A DNA stretch of 64,000 nt from Janthinobacterium sp. 61 (GCF_002846335.1 NZ_PJMQ01000001.1:2294001-2358000), one strand, 5' to 3'; positions 17,748-27,088 are shown, counted from the first letter of the stretch. A program made the numbers and translations. Notes: generated by a model not told the origin, from the sequence alone.

Positions 17748-18623
17748 ATGGCGCGCGCACTGTGGAAAGGCGCCATCAGCTTCGGCCTCGTGCACATCCC
17801 GGTCGAGCTGATTTCAGCCAGCCTCGAGCACGAACTGGATTTGTCCATGCTGGATCGGCGCGACTTCGCGCCCATCGGCTACAAGCGCTACAACAAGCGC
17901 ACGGGCAAGGAAGTCGAGTGGGACGACATCATCAAGGGCTATGAGTACAAGAAGGATGAATACGTGGTGCTGTCCGATGAAGATTTAAGGCAGGCGAATG
18001 TGAAGGCCACGCAAACCATCGCCATCGACACCTTTGTCGATGCGGTCGAGGTGCCGCTGACCTTTTACGAGCACCCGTATTACCTGCTGCCCGCCAAGGG
18101 CGGCGAAAAAGTCTATGCGCTGCTGCGTGAAACCTTGCGCAAGGCCAATAAGGTGGGTATCGCCAGCGTGGTCATGCGCACCAAGCAGCACCTGTGCGCG
18201 CTTGTGTGCGTCGGCGACGCCATCGTGCTCAACACCCTGCGCTACGCCGATGAACTGCGCCCTACGGATGACCTGGACTTGCCCGGCAGTACCCTGAAGG
18301 CAGCGGGCATATCCGAGAAAGAACTCAAGATGGCCATGTCGCTGGTGGAAGGCATGAGCGACACGTGGCAAGCGGCGCAATACCACGACAGCTATCGCGC
18401 AGACGTGCTGGCGCTGGTGAAGAAAAAGATCAAGGCGAAACAGACCAGGACCATCACGCCGCCTGCGCCCGAAGCGGCCGAAGAACGCAGCGGCAATGTG
18501 ATCGACCTGGTCGCCCTCTTGCAGCAAAGCCTGGGCAAGAAAATGCCCGCCGCGCCAGTGCGCAAGCGCACGGCCTCCTCCACCTCCCGAAAACCGCCGC
18601 CAGCCAGACACAAGGCGGCCTGA
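17748..18623 (+). CDS. ku: Non-homologous end-joining protein Ku
   Basis: The 291-residue product begins with the bacterial Ku signature ARALWKGAISFGLVHIPVELISA in two halves. It carries IDTFVDAVEVPLTFYEHPYYL and ends in a Lys/Arg-rich tail, as bacterial Ku proteins do. The homodimer threads onto DNA ends and recruits LigD. It starts 3 bp after the SDR stop. The partner ligD is 2.4 kb away on the opposite strand, beyond a sensor kinase. Confidence 0.95.
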   Translation: MARALWKGAISFGLVHIPVELISASLEHELDLSMLDRRDFAPIGYKRYNKRTGKEVEWDDIIKGYEYKKDEYVVLSDEDLRQANVKATQTIAIDTFVDAVEVPLTFYEHPYYLLPAKGGEKVYALLRETLRKANKVGIASVVMRTKQHLCALVCVGDAIVLNTLRYADELRPTDDLDLPGSTLKAAGISEKELKMAMSLVEGMSDTWQAAQYHDSYRADVLALVKKKIKAKQTRTITPPAPEAAEERSGNVIDLVALLQQSLGKKMPAAPVRKRTASSTSRKPPPARHKAA

Positions 18624-18666
18624 AGCACGTATGGCCCCCGGGAGACTCTTTAATAATATAAATGCA

Positions 18667-18695
18667 TTGACTTTGATCAAGCTTCTCGCTAGCGT
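18667..18695 (+). promoter_or_regulatory. Candidate sigma-70 promoter of the hybrid kinase
   Basis: TTGACT (18667-18672), a 17-bp spacer and TAGCGT (18690-18695) lie about 50 bp before the kinase start in a short AT-rich patch. The -35 is good and the -10 weak. Confidence 0.4.
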
Positions 18696-18745
18696 ATGCA
18701 CACAGCCTGCCGCCCGGCAAGCCCTGTCATGCCTGCGGAAGAACA

Positions 18746-21058
18746 ATGGATGCCGAGTTAGATCAGCTTATCCTCAACGGCGCCCCTGGCGGCGTTGTCA
18801 TCACCAACGAAGAGCATGTCATCGTGCGGTGGACCGCCGGGGCGCAGCGCATTTTTGGCTATGCCATCGACGAAGCACTGGGCCGCACACTGTGGGAACT
18901 GGTCTCGCTGCCGGGTCAGGCGGAAGCGGCCCCGCTCATCAACGAGCAACTGGCGCTGCATGGCTGCTATGACCGCGAATCGCTGCGGCGACGCAAGGAT
19001 GGCGAACTCATCTACGTCGATGTGGCCTGCCAGGCCGCACGCGCCACGCCCGACTCCCCCTGCTACCTGATTTCCACCATGAAGGACACGACCTTGCTGA
19101 AGGCGGCGCGCGACGCCCAGTTTGTCGATGTGCGCTACCGGGTGCTGTTCGAATCGACGCCGGACAGCGTCATCATGGTCAATGCCACGGGCGCCATCGT
19201 GCTGGCCAACGAGCAGGCGCAGCGCCTGTTCGGCTATGCGGAGGGCGAATTGAGCGGCCGGCAAATCGATACGCTGTTGCCGCAACGCCTGCGCCACGCG
19301 CATGTGGGACACCGCGTGCGCTACTTTGACCAGCCCCGTACGCGCACCATGGGCGCCGACCTGGAATTGCTGGGCTTGCGCAAGGACAATGTCGAGTTCC
19401 CCGTCGAAATCAGCCTCTCTCCCATCCAGACGGAGATCGGCACCTTCGTCATCAGCGCCATCCGCGATGTCAGCGACCGGCGCCGGGCCGAGCAGAAGTT
19501 CCGCGGCTTGCTCGAATCGGCGCCGGACGCCATCGTCATCGTCAACGGCAATGGCGAGATTGTGCTCGTCAACTCGCAAACGGAACGCCTGTTCGGCTAT
19601 TCCCGCGCGGAGCTGCTGGGACGCAATGTGGAAGTGCTGATCCCGGCCCGCTACGCGCATGATCATCCGCAACACCGGCAAGCCTTTTCCACGGCGCCGC
19701 GCGCCCGCTCCATGGGCGCAGGCCTGGAACTGTATGGCTTGCGCCGCGACGGCACCGAATTTCCCGTCGAAATCAGCCTGTCGCCGCTGGAAACGGACGA
19801 AGGCGTGCTGGTTTCGTCAGCCATCCGCGACATCACCGAGCGCAAGCGCATCGAACACACGCTCAATGAGCAGAAAATCGAACTGGAACGGGCCAGCCAG
19901 GCGAAGGACCGCTTTCTCACCAGCATGTCGCACGAATTGCGCACACCGCTGAATGCCATCCTCGGCTTTGCCCAGCTGCTGGCCAACGAATCGCTGCCCG
20001 CGACCGTGCTGCAAAAGCGCGCCTTCGTGCAAAACATCGTCACCTCGGGCCGCCACCTCCTTACCCTGATCAATGAAATCCTCGACCTGGCGAAGATCGA
20101 GTCAGGCAGCCTGAGCCTGTCGATCGAGCCGGTGGCGCTGCCCGCGCTGATCGAGGAAGTGCGCGTGATGATGGAAGAACAGGCGCAGCAGCGCCAGCTC
20201 GAGATGGCCTTTTCGGACTGCGAGCAGCTGACCGTCAGGGCCGACCATACGCGCCTCAAGCAGGTGCTTCTGAACCTGCTGTCGAACGCCATCAAATACA
20301 ACCGTCCCTCCGGCAAGGTAGTGCTGGAAATTTCGCAGCCCGATGTGCAGCGCGTGCGCATCGCCATCCGCGACACGGGCAAGGGCCTGGACGAGGCGCA
20401 GATGGAAGAACTGTTCCAGCCGTTTAACCGCCTGGGGCAGGAAGCGGGCAGCGAGGAAGGTACGGGCATCGGCCTGGTCGTCACCAAGCGCCTGGTCGAA
20501 CTGATGGGCGGCACCATGGGCGTGCACAGCTGCGTCGGCGTGGGCAGCGTGTTCTGGATAGAACTCGACACCATGGCCGCGCCGCCCGAAAGGATGTCAC
20601 TGGCCACGGAGGGGCTGGCCGAGCCTGCTGGCGACGCCGCGACCGATGCCGGCGGCCAGGCCCTGCTGCTGTACGTGGAAGACAATCCGGCCAGCCTGCG
20701 GCTGGTGGAAGACATTGTCAGCTTCCTGCCCCATCTGCGCATGATCTCGGCCACCGACGCGCGCCAAGGCATCGCGCTGGCGCTGGAGCGCCGCCCTGAT
20801 GTGATCTTGATGGATATCAACCTGCCCGGCATGAATGGCAACCAGGCGCAGCGCATCCTGCGCAACGATCCGCGCACGGCGCACGTCCCCGTCATCGCGC
20901 TGACGGCCAATGCCATGAAGGGCGACATCCGGCACGGCCTGGCCGCGGGCTTTTTCCGCTACCTGACCAAACCCGTCGAGATTCCCCAGCTCAACGCTGC
21001 CATCGACGAAGCCCTGCAACTGACGCGCGCCGCCCTGCCATTCAAGCCGGCGGACTGA
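18746..21058 (+). CDS. Triple-PAS hybrid sensor histidine kinase with receiver domain
   Basis: The 770-residue product has three successive PAS domains (about residues 5-120, 128-245 and 253-370). The second and third are near-duplicates sharing ESxPDxVI, LFGY, SMGA/TMGA and [11 protein letters not shown] HisKA domain follows with His396 in [11 protein letters not shown], then an ATPase domain (N-box [27 protein letters not shown]), and a C-terminal receiver with Asp690 in [12 protein letters not shown]. There is no membrane segment, so it is cytoplasmic. GGAAG precedes ATG 18746. Its 3' end overlaps the ligD stop by 17 bp tail-to-tail. The signal is unknown. Confidence 0.93.
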   Translation: MDAELDQLILNGAPGGVVITNEEHVIVRWTAGAQRIFGYAIDEALGRTLWELVSLPGQAEAAPLINEQLALHGCYDRESLRRRKDGELIYVDVACQAARATPDSPCYLISTMKDTTLLKAARDAQFVDVRYRVLFESTPDSVIMVNATGAIVLANEQAQRLFGYAEGELSGRQIDTLLPQRLRHAHVGHRVRYFDQPRTRTMGADLELLGLRKDNVEFPVEISLSPIQTEIGTFVISAIRDVSDRRRAEQKFRGLLESAPDAIVIVNGNGEIVLVNSQTERLFGYSRAELLGRNVEVLIPARYAHDHPQHRQAFSTAPRARSMGAGLELYGLRRDGTEFPVEISLSPLETDEGVLVSSAIRDITERKRIEHTLNEQKIELERASQAKDRFLTSMSHELRTPLNAILGFAQLLANESLPATVLQKRAFVQNIVTSGRHLLTLINEILDLAKIESGSLSLSIEPVALPALIEEVRVMMEEQAQQRQLEMAFSDCEQLTVRADHTRLKQVLLNLLSNAIKYNRPSGKVVLEISQPDVQRVRIAIRDTGKGLDEAQMEELFQPFNRLGQEAGSEEGTGIGLVVTKRLVELMGGTMGVHSCVGVGSVFWIELDTMAAPPERMSLATEGLAEPAGDAATDAGGQALLLYVEDNPASLRLVEDIVSFLPHLRMISATDARQGIALALERRPDVILMDINLPGMNGNQAQRILRNDPRTAHVPVIALTANAMKGDIRHGLAAGFFRYLTKPVEIPQLNAAIDEALQLTRAALPFKPAD

Positions 21059-23540
21059 AACCCAGCTTTTTCATGGCCGCATCGATGCCCCTGGCGCTGC
21101 GCGCATAGCCAGCCCAGGGCGCATTGCCCACGTCGAGGCGGCTGTGGACGTTGCTCACCGTCCATTGATCGCCTGCCTTCAGCTTGTCGAGCTCATCCCA
21201 AGCCAGCGGCACGGAAATACCCAACCCCGAACGCGTGCGGGCCGACCACGCGCATACGGTGGTGGCGCCCCGGCCATTGCGCAAATAATCGATGAAAGTC
21301 TTGCCGACGCGGTTGGCGGGACCGCTCTTGACGACAAAACGCGCCGGTATATGCTGCGCCAGGTGCGCCACGATGGCTTGCGAAAACGCCTTTACGGTAT
21401 CCCAGTCGTATTTCGGGCGGATCGGCACGACCACATGCAAGCCCTTGCCGCCGCTGGTTTTCAACCAGGCGGGCAGCCCCAGCTCCGTCAGGAAGGCGCG
21501 CAGCAGCACCGCCGCTTCGCGGATGGCTGGCCAGACCACGCCCTTGCCCGGGTCCAGGTCGAACACCAGGCGGTTCGGCATGTCGTAGGCGCTGGCGAGC
21601 GCGTTTTGCGTGTGAAATTCCACCACATTCCACTGCGCCGCCGACAACAAGCCCTGTACGCTGGCCACTTCCAGCATGGGGGCATGCTGCGGGTCCAGGC
21701 CGGGATCGAGCTGTCTGATACCCGGCATTGTCGCGGTATCCGCGTGCTTCTGGAAAAACAGTTCGCCGCCCACGCCGGCCGGCGCGCGCACCAGCGACAC
21801 GGGCCGGCCCCGCAGATGCACGAGCATCAGCTTGCCCACCAGCGCGTAGTAGCGCACCAGGTCGATCTTTCTGGCGCCGCTGTCCGTGTCGATCACCCTG
21901 TCCGCATGGCTGACCTTGAAACTGGCCGGCAAGACGCTGTCGGGCGTGGATTGCTTCTGCATGGTCTTCTCCCTGTCGATCCGCTGCGCCCGCTCGCGCA
22001 CGATGGCGGCCGGCTTTTTATCCTCGCGCAAGCCGTGAAACACGGCGTGGCGCACGGCACCGCCACTGGTCCATTGCGCAAAACTCACTTCGGCCACCAG
22101 CTGCGGCTTGACCCAGATGGGCTGGCGCACGCCCCCCGCCTTGCCCGCGAACGGACTGGCATTAACGGACAGAGCGTCGAGGCGGCGCCGCAAGTCGCGC
22201 AAGACGGCATCGTCAAAGCCGCTGCCCACATTGCCTGCGTAGCGCAAATCCCCGTGCGCATCATGCACGCCCAGCAGCAGTGAACCGATCCCTACACGCG
22301 CGCCCTGCGGCACCGTATAGCCACCGATGACGAATTCCTGGCGCAACCCGCATTTGAGCTTGATCCAGTCGCCGGAGCGCCGCGTGACGTAGGGCGAACC
22401 GCGCCGCTTGCCGATCAACCCTTCCAGCCCCAGGCGGCAAGCCTGGTCCAGCAGTTGCTGCGGCGCAGCATCGAGCGCCACACTGAAACGCACCAGGGGC
22501 GAGACGGGCAATTTTTCCAGCAACCCCTGCAGCAGTGCCCTGCGCGCCTCGACGGGCTGGCTCCGCAAATCGTGACCATCGAAATACGCCACGTCGAACA
22601 GGTAATACACAATGTCGCTGCTCGTTTGCGCATCGAACGCGCGCTGCAAGGCACCGAAATCCGGATGGCCGCTGGCGTCGTTGACGACGATCTCACCGTC
22701 GTACCAGCCTGGCGGCAAACCCATCTTTTCCAACGCCTGCCGCAGCGTCGGCAATTTGGCCGTCCAGTCATTGCCATTGCGCGTGATTAAAACAACATGA
22801 TCACCATCGCTACGCGCGAGCAGGCGGTAGCCGTCGAATTTCACCTCGAACAACCATTCCTGCGGGTCTGGCGGCGGAGCGTCAACCAGGGTGGCCAACT
22901 GGGGCGACAGGGTGGCGGGCAGCCTGGCGGCTGGCGCTGCAGCCTGCTCCACGCTCTTCTTACGCCTGGGCATGGCCTTGTTCTTGACGCTGTCGGGGAA
23001 TTCGTCCACGACGGAAAATTCCACTGCCGGCCGGGCAAACGCGTCTTTTTCCTTGATCAGCAGCCAGGCAGGCTGCTTTTCGCTGCGCTTGTCTCCCCCG
23101 CCTTTCATGCGCACCAGCACCCAGTTCCCCTGCATCTTATGGCCATGCAAGGTGAATTTCAGCTCGCCGGCCGCCAGAGCCGCGCGCGCGTCCGGCGTCG
23201 CAGACTGCGCTTGCCATGTCCCGTGGTCCCATATGATGACCTTGCCCGCGCCATACTGTTTTTCGGGGATCGTGCCTTCAAAACCGGCGTAGGCCAGGGG
23301 ATGGTCTTCCACCTGCACCGCCATGCGCTTGTCGCGCGGGTCGTAGCTGGGCCCTTTCGGTACGGCCCAGCTTTTCAGCGTGCCATCGAACTCCAGGCGA
23401 AAGTCATAGTGCAAACGGCTGGCCCAGTGCTTCTGGATCACGAAGGTGAGCACCTCATTCGCATCCTCGCCGCCACCTGCCGGCTCCGGCGTGGCGGCGA
23501 AATTGCGCTTGGCTTGATAGGTTTTCAAGGCGGCTTTCAT
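21042..23540 (-). CDS. ligD: Multidomain DNA ligase D
   Basis: The 832-residue product has the three LigD modules in the order phosphoesterase (about 5-170, with [18 protein letters not shown]), ATP-dependent ligase (about 200-510, adenylation Lys in EVKFDGYR) and polymerase/primase (about 540-820, with FDLDPG). It processes, fills and seals Ku-bound ends. ATG 23540 is chosen because family members begin close to the [10 protein letters not shown] segment; ATG 23567 would add nine residues. The divergent region upstream also carries the first Ala/Lys-rich gene promoter. Confidence 0.95.
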   Translation of the reverse strand: MKAALKTYQAKRNFAATPEPAGGGEDANEVLTFVIQKHWASRLHYDFRLEFDGTLKSWAVPKGPSYDPRDKRMAVQVEDHPLAYAGFEGTIPEKQYGAGKVIIWDHGTWQAQSATPDARAALAAGELKFTLHGHKMQGNWVLVRMKGGGDKRSEKQPAWLLIKEKDAFARPAVEFSVVDEFPDSVKNKAMPRRKKSVEQAAAPAARLPATLSPQLATLVDAPPPDPQEWLFEVKFDGYRLLARSDGDHVVLITRNGNDWTAKLPTLRQALEKMGLPPGWYDGEIVVNDASGHPDFGALQRAFDAQTSSDIVYYLFDVAYFDGHDLRSQPVEARRALLQGLLEKLPVSPLVRFSVALDAAPQQLLDQACRLGLEGLIGKRRGSPYVTRRSGDWIKLKCGLRQEFVIGGYTVPQGARVGIGSLLLGVHDAHGDLRYAGNVGSGFDDAVLRDLRRRLDALSVNASPFAGKAGGVRQPIWVKPQLVAEVSFAQWTSGGAVRHAVFHGLREDKKPAAIVRERAQRIDREKTMQKQSTPDSVLPASFKVSHADRVIDTDSGARKIDLVRYYALVGKLMLVHLRGRPVSLVRAPAGVGGELFFQKHADTATMPGIRQLDPGLDPQHAPMLEVASVQGLLSAAQWNVVEFHTQNALASAYDMPNRLVFDLDPGKGVVWPAIREAAVLLRAFLTELGLPAWLKTSGGKGLHVVVPIRPKYDWDTVKAFSQAIVAHLAQHIPARFVVKSGPANRVGKTFIDYLRNGRGATTVCAWSARTRSGLGISVPLAWDELDKLKAGDQWTVSNVHSRLDVGNAPWAGYARSARGIDAAMKKLGFSPPA

Positions 23541-23660
23541 GGCGGACCCATGCGGTGACGATGGCATCGAGTCTAGGCTGCCGAAGGCTGTGGCGCGGTA
23601 CGCCAGCTAACAGAGTGCGTCTACGCTGCAGGCCATGCGGCAAGGCAGTCACACGGCAAG

Positions 23661-23715
23661 TGTAAGTATTTGTAATGGCGTGTCAACGCAATTGCCGCAC
23701 GGCGCGTTTTTGGCT
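23661..23715 (+). promoter_or_regulatory. Triple direct-repeat activator box and promoter of first Ala/Lys-rich gene
   Basis: TGTAA at 23661 and 23671, then TGTCA at 23681, a 10-bp period. A weak -10-like TTGGCT lies at 23710-23715 within the conserved GGCGCGTTTT..GCTCAGTGACA block. The same arrangement occurs at 24187 and 26262. It resembles OmpR/PhoB-family response-regulator sites next to a poor -35. Confidence 0.6.
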
Positions 23716-23772
23716 CAGTGACAGGGGAAATGCATCTCCTGAACGACAACCCACTTCTCGAGGAACTGCACC

Positions 23773-24084
23773 ATGAAAAAAGTAATCGCTACTCTGATCG
23801 CCGGCTTGTTCGCTACCGCAGCCTTCGCTCAAACGCCAGCAGTGCCTGCCAAGGCCGAAGCCAAGCACACCAAGGAAGTGGCTAAAGCAGAAGCGAAAGA
23901 AACCAAGGCTGTCGTGAAAGCCGATGCCAAGGAAGCCGCCGTCGCAGCTGATGCAAAAGCCGATGTCGCCAGCGCCAAGGCCGATGCCAGCGCCACCAAG
24001 GCCAAAGCCCATAAAAAAGCGAAAAAAGCCAAGGCCAAGGCTGACGAAGCCAAAACTGAGGCAACCGCAGCAGCAGCCAAGTAA
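23773..24084 (+). CDS. Exported Ala/Lys-rich repeat protein, paralog 1
   Basis: The 103-residue product has a signal peptide (MKKVIATLIAGLFATAAFAQ, cut after AFA) and a mature part almost wholly of Ala, Lys, Glu, Asp, Thr and Val arranged as KAEAKETKAVVKADAKEA-like units. It is predicted as a charged helix or disordered chain. The basic tail AHKKAKKAKAKADEAK resembles histone H1-like tails, but the signal peptide argues for the periplasm. It is the first of five paralogs in 3.3 kb. A strong terminator follows. Function unknown; a stress-induced envelope role is a guess from the regulated promoter. Confidence 0.8.
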   Translation: MKKVIATLIAGLFATAAFAQTPAVPAKAEAKHTKEVAKAEAKETKAVVKADAKEAAVAADAKADVASAKADASATKAKAHKKAKKAKAKADEAKTEATAAAAK

Positions 24085-24113
24085 TCAGTTCCGCGCGTTT
24101 TCCGCGCCACATA

Positions 24114-24139
24114 AAAAGACAGCTTCGGCTGTCTTTTTT
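24114..24139 (+). terminator. Intrinsic terminator after paralog 1
   Basis: AAAAGACAGC-TTCG-GCTGTCTTTT: a 10-bp stem with a UUCG tetraloop and a T tract. Confidence 0.9.
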
Positions 24140-24186
24140 CGTTTTCATGCCGCCATCATTCAGCAACAGCCAATAAAACAGCTGAT

Positions 24187-24240
24187 TGTAAGAAAGTGTA
24201 AACAAGGTCAACGGCAAGCTTGCGGGGCGCGTTTTATGCT
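24187..24240 (+). promoter_or_regulatory. Triple direct-repeat activator box and promoter of paralog 2
   Basis: TGTAA at 24187 and 24197 and GTCAA at 24207 (10-bp period), then a -10-like TATGCT at 24235-24240. From 24225 to the start codon the sequence is almost identical to that before paralog 4, which marks a duplicated promoter unit. Confidence 0.65.
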
Positions 24241-24306
24241 CAGTGACACGGGAATCATCCCGGCACCAACAGACATACCAGACAAACCACCACTGAGGAC
24301 TGCACC

Positions 24307-24657
24307 ATGAAAAAACGCATTTTCAACCTGAGCGCTACCCTGATCGCCGGCCTGTTCGCTACCGCTGCCTTTGCTCAAACACCCGCAGCGCCAGCAGCCT
24401 CGGTTCCCGCCAAAGTGGAAGCGGCCCATACCAAGGCTGTCGTGAAAGCCGACGCCAAGGAAGCGCAAGCCGTTGTGAAAGCGGATGCCAAAGAAGCGAA
24501 AGCCGTCGTCGCCGCTAAAACGGAAGTGGCAAGCGCCAAGACCGAAGCAACTGCCACCAAAGCAAAGGCACATCACAAGGCCAAGCACACCAAGGCCAAG
24601 GCCGACGCAAAAATGGCTTCGGCCACCGCTGAAGCAGCACCAGCAGCAGCCAAGTAA
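24307..24657 (+). CDS. Exported Ala/Lys-rich repeat protein, paralog 2
   Basis: The 116-residue product begins MKKRIFNLSATLIAGLFATAAFAQ in two overlapping family segments (signal peptide cut at AFA-QT). Its mature region has AAHTKAVVKADAKEAQAVV repeats and a His/Lys-rich AHHKAKHTKAKADAK tail. It is most like paralog 4 (26382) in length, signal region and upstream DNA. A 41-bp gap leads to paralog 3, so 2 and 3 are probably one transcript. Function unknown. Confidence 0.8.
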   Translation: MKKRIFNLSATLIAGLFATAAFAQTPAAPAASVPAKVEAAHTKAVVKADAKEAQAVVKADAKEAKAVVAAKTEVASAKTEATATKAKAHHKAKHTKAKADAKMASATAEAAPAAAK

Positions 24658-24698
24658 TCATCGACACACCATCGCTCACCACTCGCCAGGAAAACAAA

Positions 24699-25031
24699 AT
24701 GAAAAAAGTTATCGCCACCCTCGTCGCCAGCCTGTTCGCTACCGCAGCCTTCGCCCAAACCCCTGCCGCCCCGGCAGCGCCCGCCAAGGCGGAAGCGGCC
24801 CACACGAAAGCCGTGGCCAAGGCAGAAGCCAAGGAAACCAAGGCTGTCGTGAAAGCAGATGCCAAGGAAGCGGTCGTCGCCGCCGATGCAAAAGCCGATG
24901 TCGCCAGCGCCAAGGCCGATGCCAAAGCCACCAAGGCCAAGGCCCATCACAAGGCAAGCAAAGCCAAGGTGAAAGCGGATGCAGCGAAAGCGGCAGAAAC
25001 CGTTCCGGCAACGCCAGCACCAGCGAAGTAA
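24699..25031 (+). CDS. Exported Ala/Lys-rich repeat protein, paralog 3
   Basis: The 110-residue product has the shared signal peptide (MKKVIATLVASLFATAAFAQ) and KAVAKAEAKETKAVVKADAK repeats. It ends in a basic AHHKASKAKVKADAAK tail and a short Pro/Ala end. Mature sequence is close to paralog 1, including the DAKADVASAKADAKATKAKA block, so paralog 1 may be its copy. It lacks its own direct-repeat promoter and reads on from paralog 2; a UUCG-loop terminator follows at 25101. Confidence 0.8.
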   Translation: MKKVIATLVASLFATAAFAQTPAAPAAPAKAEAAHTKAVAKAEAKETKAVVKADAKEAVVAADAKADVASAKADAKATKAKAHHKASKAKVKADAAKAAETVPATPAPAK

Positions 25032-25100
25032 ACGCGAACACAGCCACGGGAGCGCGTCCGCCGGGTCTGCGCTAGCGTGGCCACTTCGCCTGCAATACCA

Positions 25101-25124
25101 GGGACAGCTTCGGCTGTCCCTTTT
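25101..25124 (+). terminator. Intrinsic terminator after paralog 3
   Basis: GGGACAGC-TTCG-GCTGTCCC followed by TTTT. The inner stem and loop are the same as in the terminator after paralog 1. Confidence 0.8.
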
Positions 25125-25243
25125 GCATGGCGCAGTCTCCGCCGCGCCTTCATGCGAACTTCATCGAACAGGTCAGCTTGCGCGCGACAAAGCGCTGCAC
25201 ATGAGCGACACTGGCACTCCGTCCATCGCCACGAAAGCTGTCC

Positions 25244-26266
25244 ATGCGCCGCCTGCCCCTGTCATTCCTCGCTACTCTCCTCATGTCCTGCGCCGCCCTG
25301 GCGCAGGACAGCGCCTCCGCCACCATCGCGCAAGTCCTGCAAGCCCAGGACGGCGACATCCATGGCGACCTGCGCGCCGTCGTCGTGCTGCGCGACGGCG
25401 CCATCGTGGCCGAGCGCTATTACAACGGCGAGACGGCCGACACCCTGCACGACATCCGCTCGGCCGGCAAAAGCATCACCGCGCTGCTGGTGGGCGCGGC
25501 CGTGGAGCGTGGCCAGCTGGCGACAACAAAAACGGCGGGCGACTACTGGCCGGGAGTGGCAGGCAGCCCAGCAGGCAAAATCATCCTCGACGACTTGCTC
25601 ACCATGCGTTCGGGCCTGGCCGCCTTTGACGAAGACGAACACTCGCCGGGCAATGAAGACAAGCTCGACGAGGCGTCCGACCCCGACGCCTTTGTGCGCG
25701 GCGTGCCGGCCGCCGCTGCACCGGGCAGCATCTACCGCTACAACTCGCTGGGTTCGTATATCGCCGGGCGCGTGGTGGAAAGCGCCAGCGGCGCCGACCT
25801 GGAAGACTATGCCGCCAAGGTCCTGTTCGCGCCGCTGGGCATCACCCGCTGGAGCTGGGGCCGCGACGTCGCCAACCACCCGAAAGGACAGGGCAATCTG
25901 TCGCTGCGCGCACGCGACACGGCGAAGATTGGCCAGATGGTGCTGGACAAGGGCACGGTCGATGGCCGACCGGTCATCGACGCCGCCTGGCTGCAAGCCG
26001 CGCTGGCGCCGCGTGCAGCCATCGGCGCCGTGGACCGCTACGCCGACAGCTACGGCTATTTCTGGTACGCGAAAACGCAGGACATAGGGGACAAGAAGAT
26101 CGCCGTGCATTTCGCCTCGGGCAATGGCGGCAACAAGATCTATGTGATCCCCGCGCGCCGCATGGTGGTGAGCATCGCATCGAGCGCGTATGGAAAGGGC
26201 TATGGACAGCGCCGTTCGGAAGACATCCTGAAGGCCATCCTGAAGGCGGATGCAACGCAGATGTAA
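25244..26266 (+). CDS. Exported serine hydrolase, beta-lactamase/PBP4* family
   Basis: The 340-residue product has a signal peptide (MRRLPLSFLATLLMSCAALAQ) and the class C beta-lactamase-like catalytic set: S73-A-G-K76 (SxxK) and Y166-N-S (YxN), with a late HFASGNGG segment in the KTG position. Such proteins act as esterases, D-aminopeptidases or low-activity carboxypeptidases in the periplasm; no lactamase activity can be claimed. It splits the Ala/Lys-rich array between two copies of the paralog pair. Its stop codon lies within the first TGTAA box of the next promoter. Confidence 0.85.
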   Translation: MRRLPLSFLATLLMSCAALAQDSASATIAQVLQAQDGDIHGDLRAVVVLRDGAIVAERYYNGETADTLHDIRSAGKSITALLVGAAVERGQLATTKTAGDYWPGVAGSPAGKIILDDLLTMRSGLAAFDEDEHSPGNEDKLDEASDPDAFVRGVPAAAAPGSIYRYNSLGSYIAGRVVESASGADLEDYAAKVLFAPLGITRWSWGRDVANHPKGQGNLSLRARDTAKIGQMVLDKGTVDGRPVIDAAWLQAALAPRAAIGAVDRYADSYGYFWYAKTQDIGDKKIAVHFASGNGGNKIYVIPARRMVVSIASSAYGKGYGQRRSEDILKAILKADATQM

Positions 26267-26315
26267 GCGTTTGTAATGACCGTCAACGCAAGCGTTCGGG
26301 GGCGCGTTTTATGCT
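26262..26315 (+). promoter_or_regulatory. Triple direct-repeat activator box and promoter of paralog 4
   Basis: TGTAA at 26262 and 26272, GTCAA at 26282 (10-bp period), and TATGCT at 26310-26315. The first box overlaps the stop codon of the serine hydrolase. Spacing from third box to -10 is 28 bp, exactly as at paralog 2. Confidence 0.65.
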
Positions 26316-26381
26316 CAGTGACACGGGAATCATCCCGGCACCAACAGACACACCAGACAAACCACCACTGAGGACTGCACC

Positions 26382-26732
26382 ATGAAAAACGTAATCGCCA
26401 CCCTGATCGCCGGCCTGTTCGCTACTGCTGCCTTTGCTCAAACGCCTGCAGCTCCTGCCACCCCGGCAGCCTCGGTTCCCGCGAAAGTGGAAGCGGCACA
26501 CACCAAGGCCGTCGTGAAAGCGGACGCCAAAGAAGCCAAAACGGTCGTCAAAGCCGATGCGAAAGAAGCGAAAGCAGTCGTTGCCGCGAAAACGGAAGTA
26601 GCCAGCGCGAAAACCGACGCTGCCGCTACCAAAGCCAAGGCGCACCACACCGCCAAGAAAACCAAGGCCAAAGCTGACGAAAAGCTGGCATCGGCCACCG
26701 CCGCTGCACCAGCACCGGCACCAGCCAAGTAA
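26382..26732 (+). CDS. Exported Ala/Lys-rich repeat protein, paralog 4
   Basis: The 116-residue product has the family signal peptide (MKKVIAT-like, here MKNVIATLIAGLFATAAFAQ) and two KADAKEAK units. Its AHHTAKKTKAKADEK tail matches paralog 2 in layout. The upstream region is a near-copy of that before paralog 2 (from the -10 to the start codon). It is followed by paralog 5 after 43 bp, repeating the 2-3 arrangement. Function unknown. Confidence 0.8.
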   Translation: MKNVIATLIAGLFATAAFAQTPAAPATPAASVPAKVEAAHTKAVVKADAKEAKTVVKADAKEAKAVVAAKTEVASAKTDAAATKAKAHHTAKKTKAKADEKLASATAAAPAPAPAK

Positions 26733-26775
26733 TTCCGACACACTATACTGACCACACCATACCAAGGATCTCATC

Positions 26776-27039
26776 ATGAAAAAAGTTATCGCCACCCTGA
26801 TCGCCAGCCTGTTCGCCACCGCCGCTTTCGCCCAGACGCCAGCCGTCGCGCCAGTCGCTCCCGTGGCACCGGTTCCTGTCGTCGCCCCTGTCGCCAAGGC
26901 AGAAGCGCCGGCAGCCGCAGTCAAGCCAGCGGCGCACAAGAAAGCCAAGCATCACAAGGCGAAAAAAGCCGCAGCGGCAACGCCAGCAGCTCCGGCCGCA
27001 GCGGCAGCTTCCGCACCGGCAGCAGCGCCAGCCAAGTAA
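26776..27039 (+). CDS. Exported Ala/Pro/Lys-rich protein, paralog 5
   Basis: The 87-residue product keeps the signal peptide (MKKVIATLIASLFATAAFAQ), but its mature part is shorter and richer in Pro and Val (VAPVAPVAPVPVVAPVAK). A basic AHKKAKHHKAKKAAAA patch follows and the C-terminus is Ala/Pro. It has the same position in the second pair as paralog 3 in the first, but has lost the acidic KADAKEA repeats. Probably co-transcribed with paralog 4; a terminator follows. Function unknown. Confidence 0.75.
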   Translation: MKKVIATLIASLFATAAFAQTPAVAPVAPVAPVPVVAPVAKAEAPAAAVKPAAHKKAKHHKAKKAAAATPAAPAAAAASAPAAAPAK

Positions 27040-27056
27040 TCGCAGCGGCACCAAGC

Positions 27057-27088
27057 AAAAAGACAGGGTTTTCCCTGTCTTTTTTTTC
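27057..27088 (+). terminator. Intrinsic terminator after paralog 5
   Basis: AAAAAGACAGGG-TTTT-CCCTGTCTTTTTTTT, a long stem with a T tract. It can also end the message of the convergent fasciclin gene. Confidence 0.9.

Noticed and set aside
25244..26266. Serine hydrolase as a true beta-lactamase
   Set aside because: SxxK and YxN are present in the whole PBP4*/esterase superfamily; a clear KTG triad is not, so resistance cannot be claimed.
23661..26315. TGTAA repeats as a CRISPR array or integron site
   Set aside because: The repeats are 5 bp at 10-bp period, occur only in front of three genes and have no spacer structure.
23773..27039. Ala/Lys-rich genes as cytoplasmic histone H1-like or phasin proteins
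   Set aside because: All five carry a near-identical cleavable signal peptide, which argues for export.
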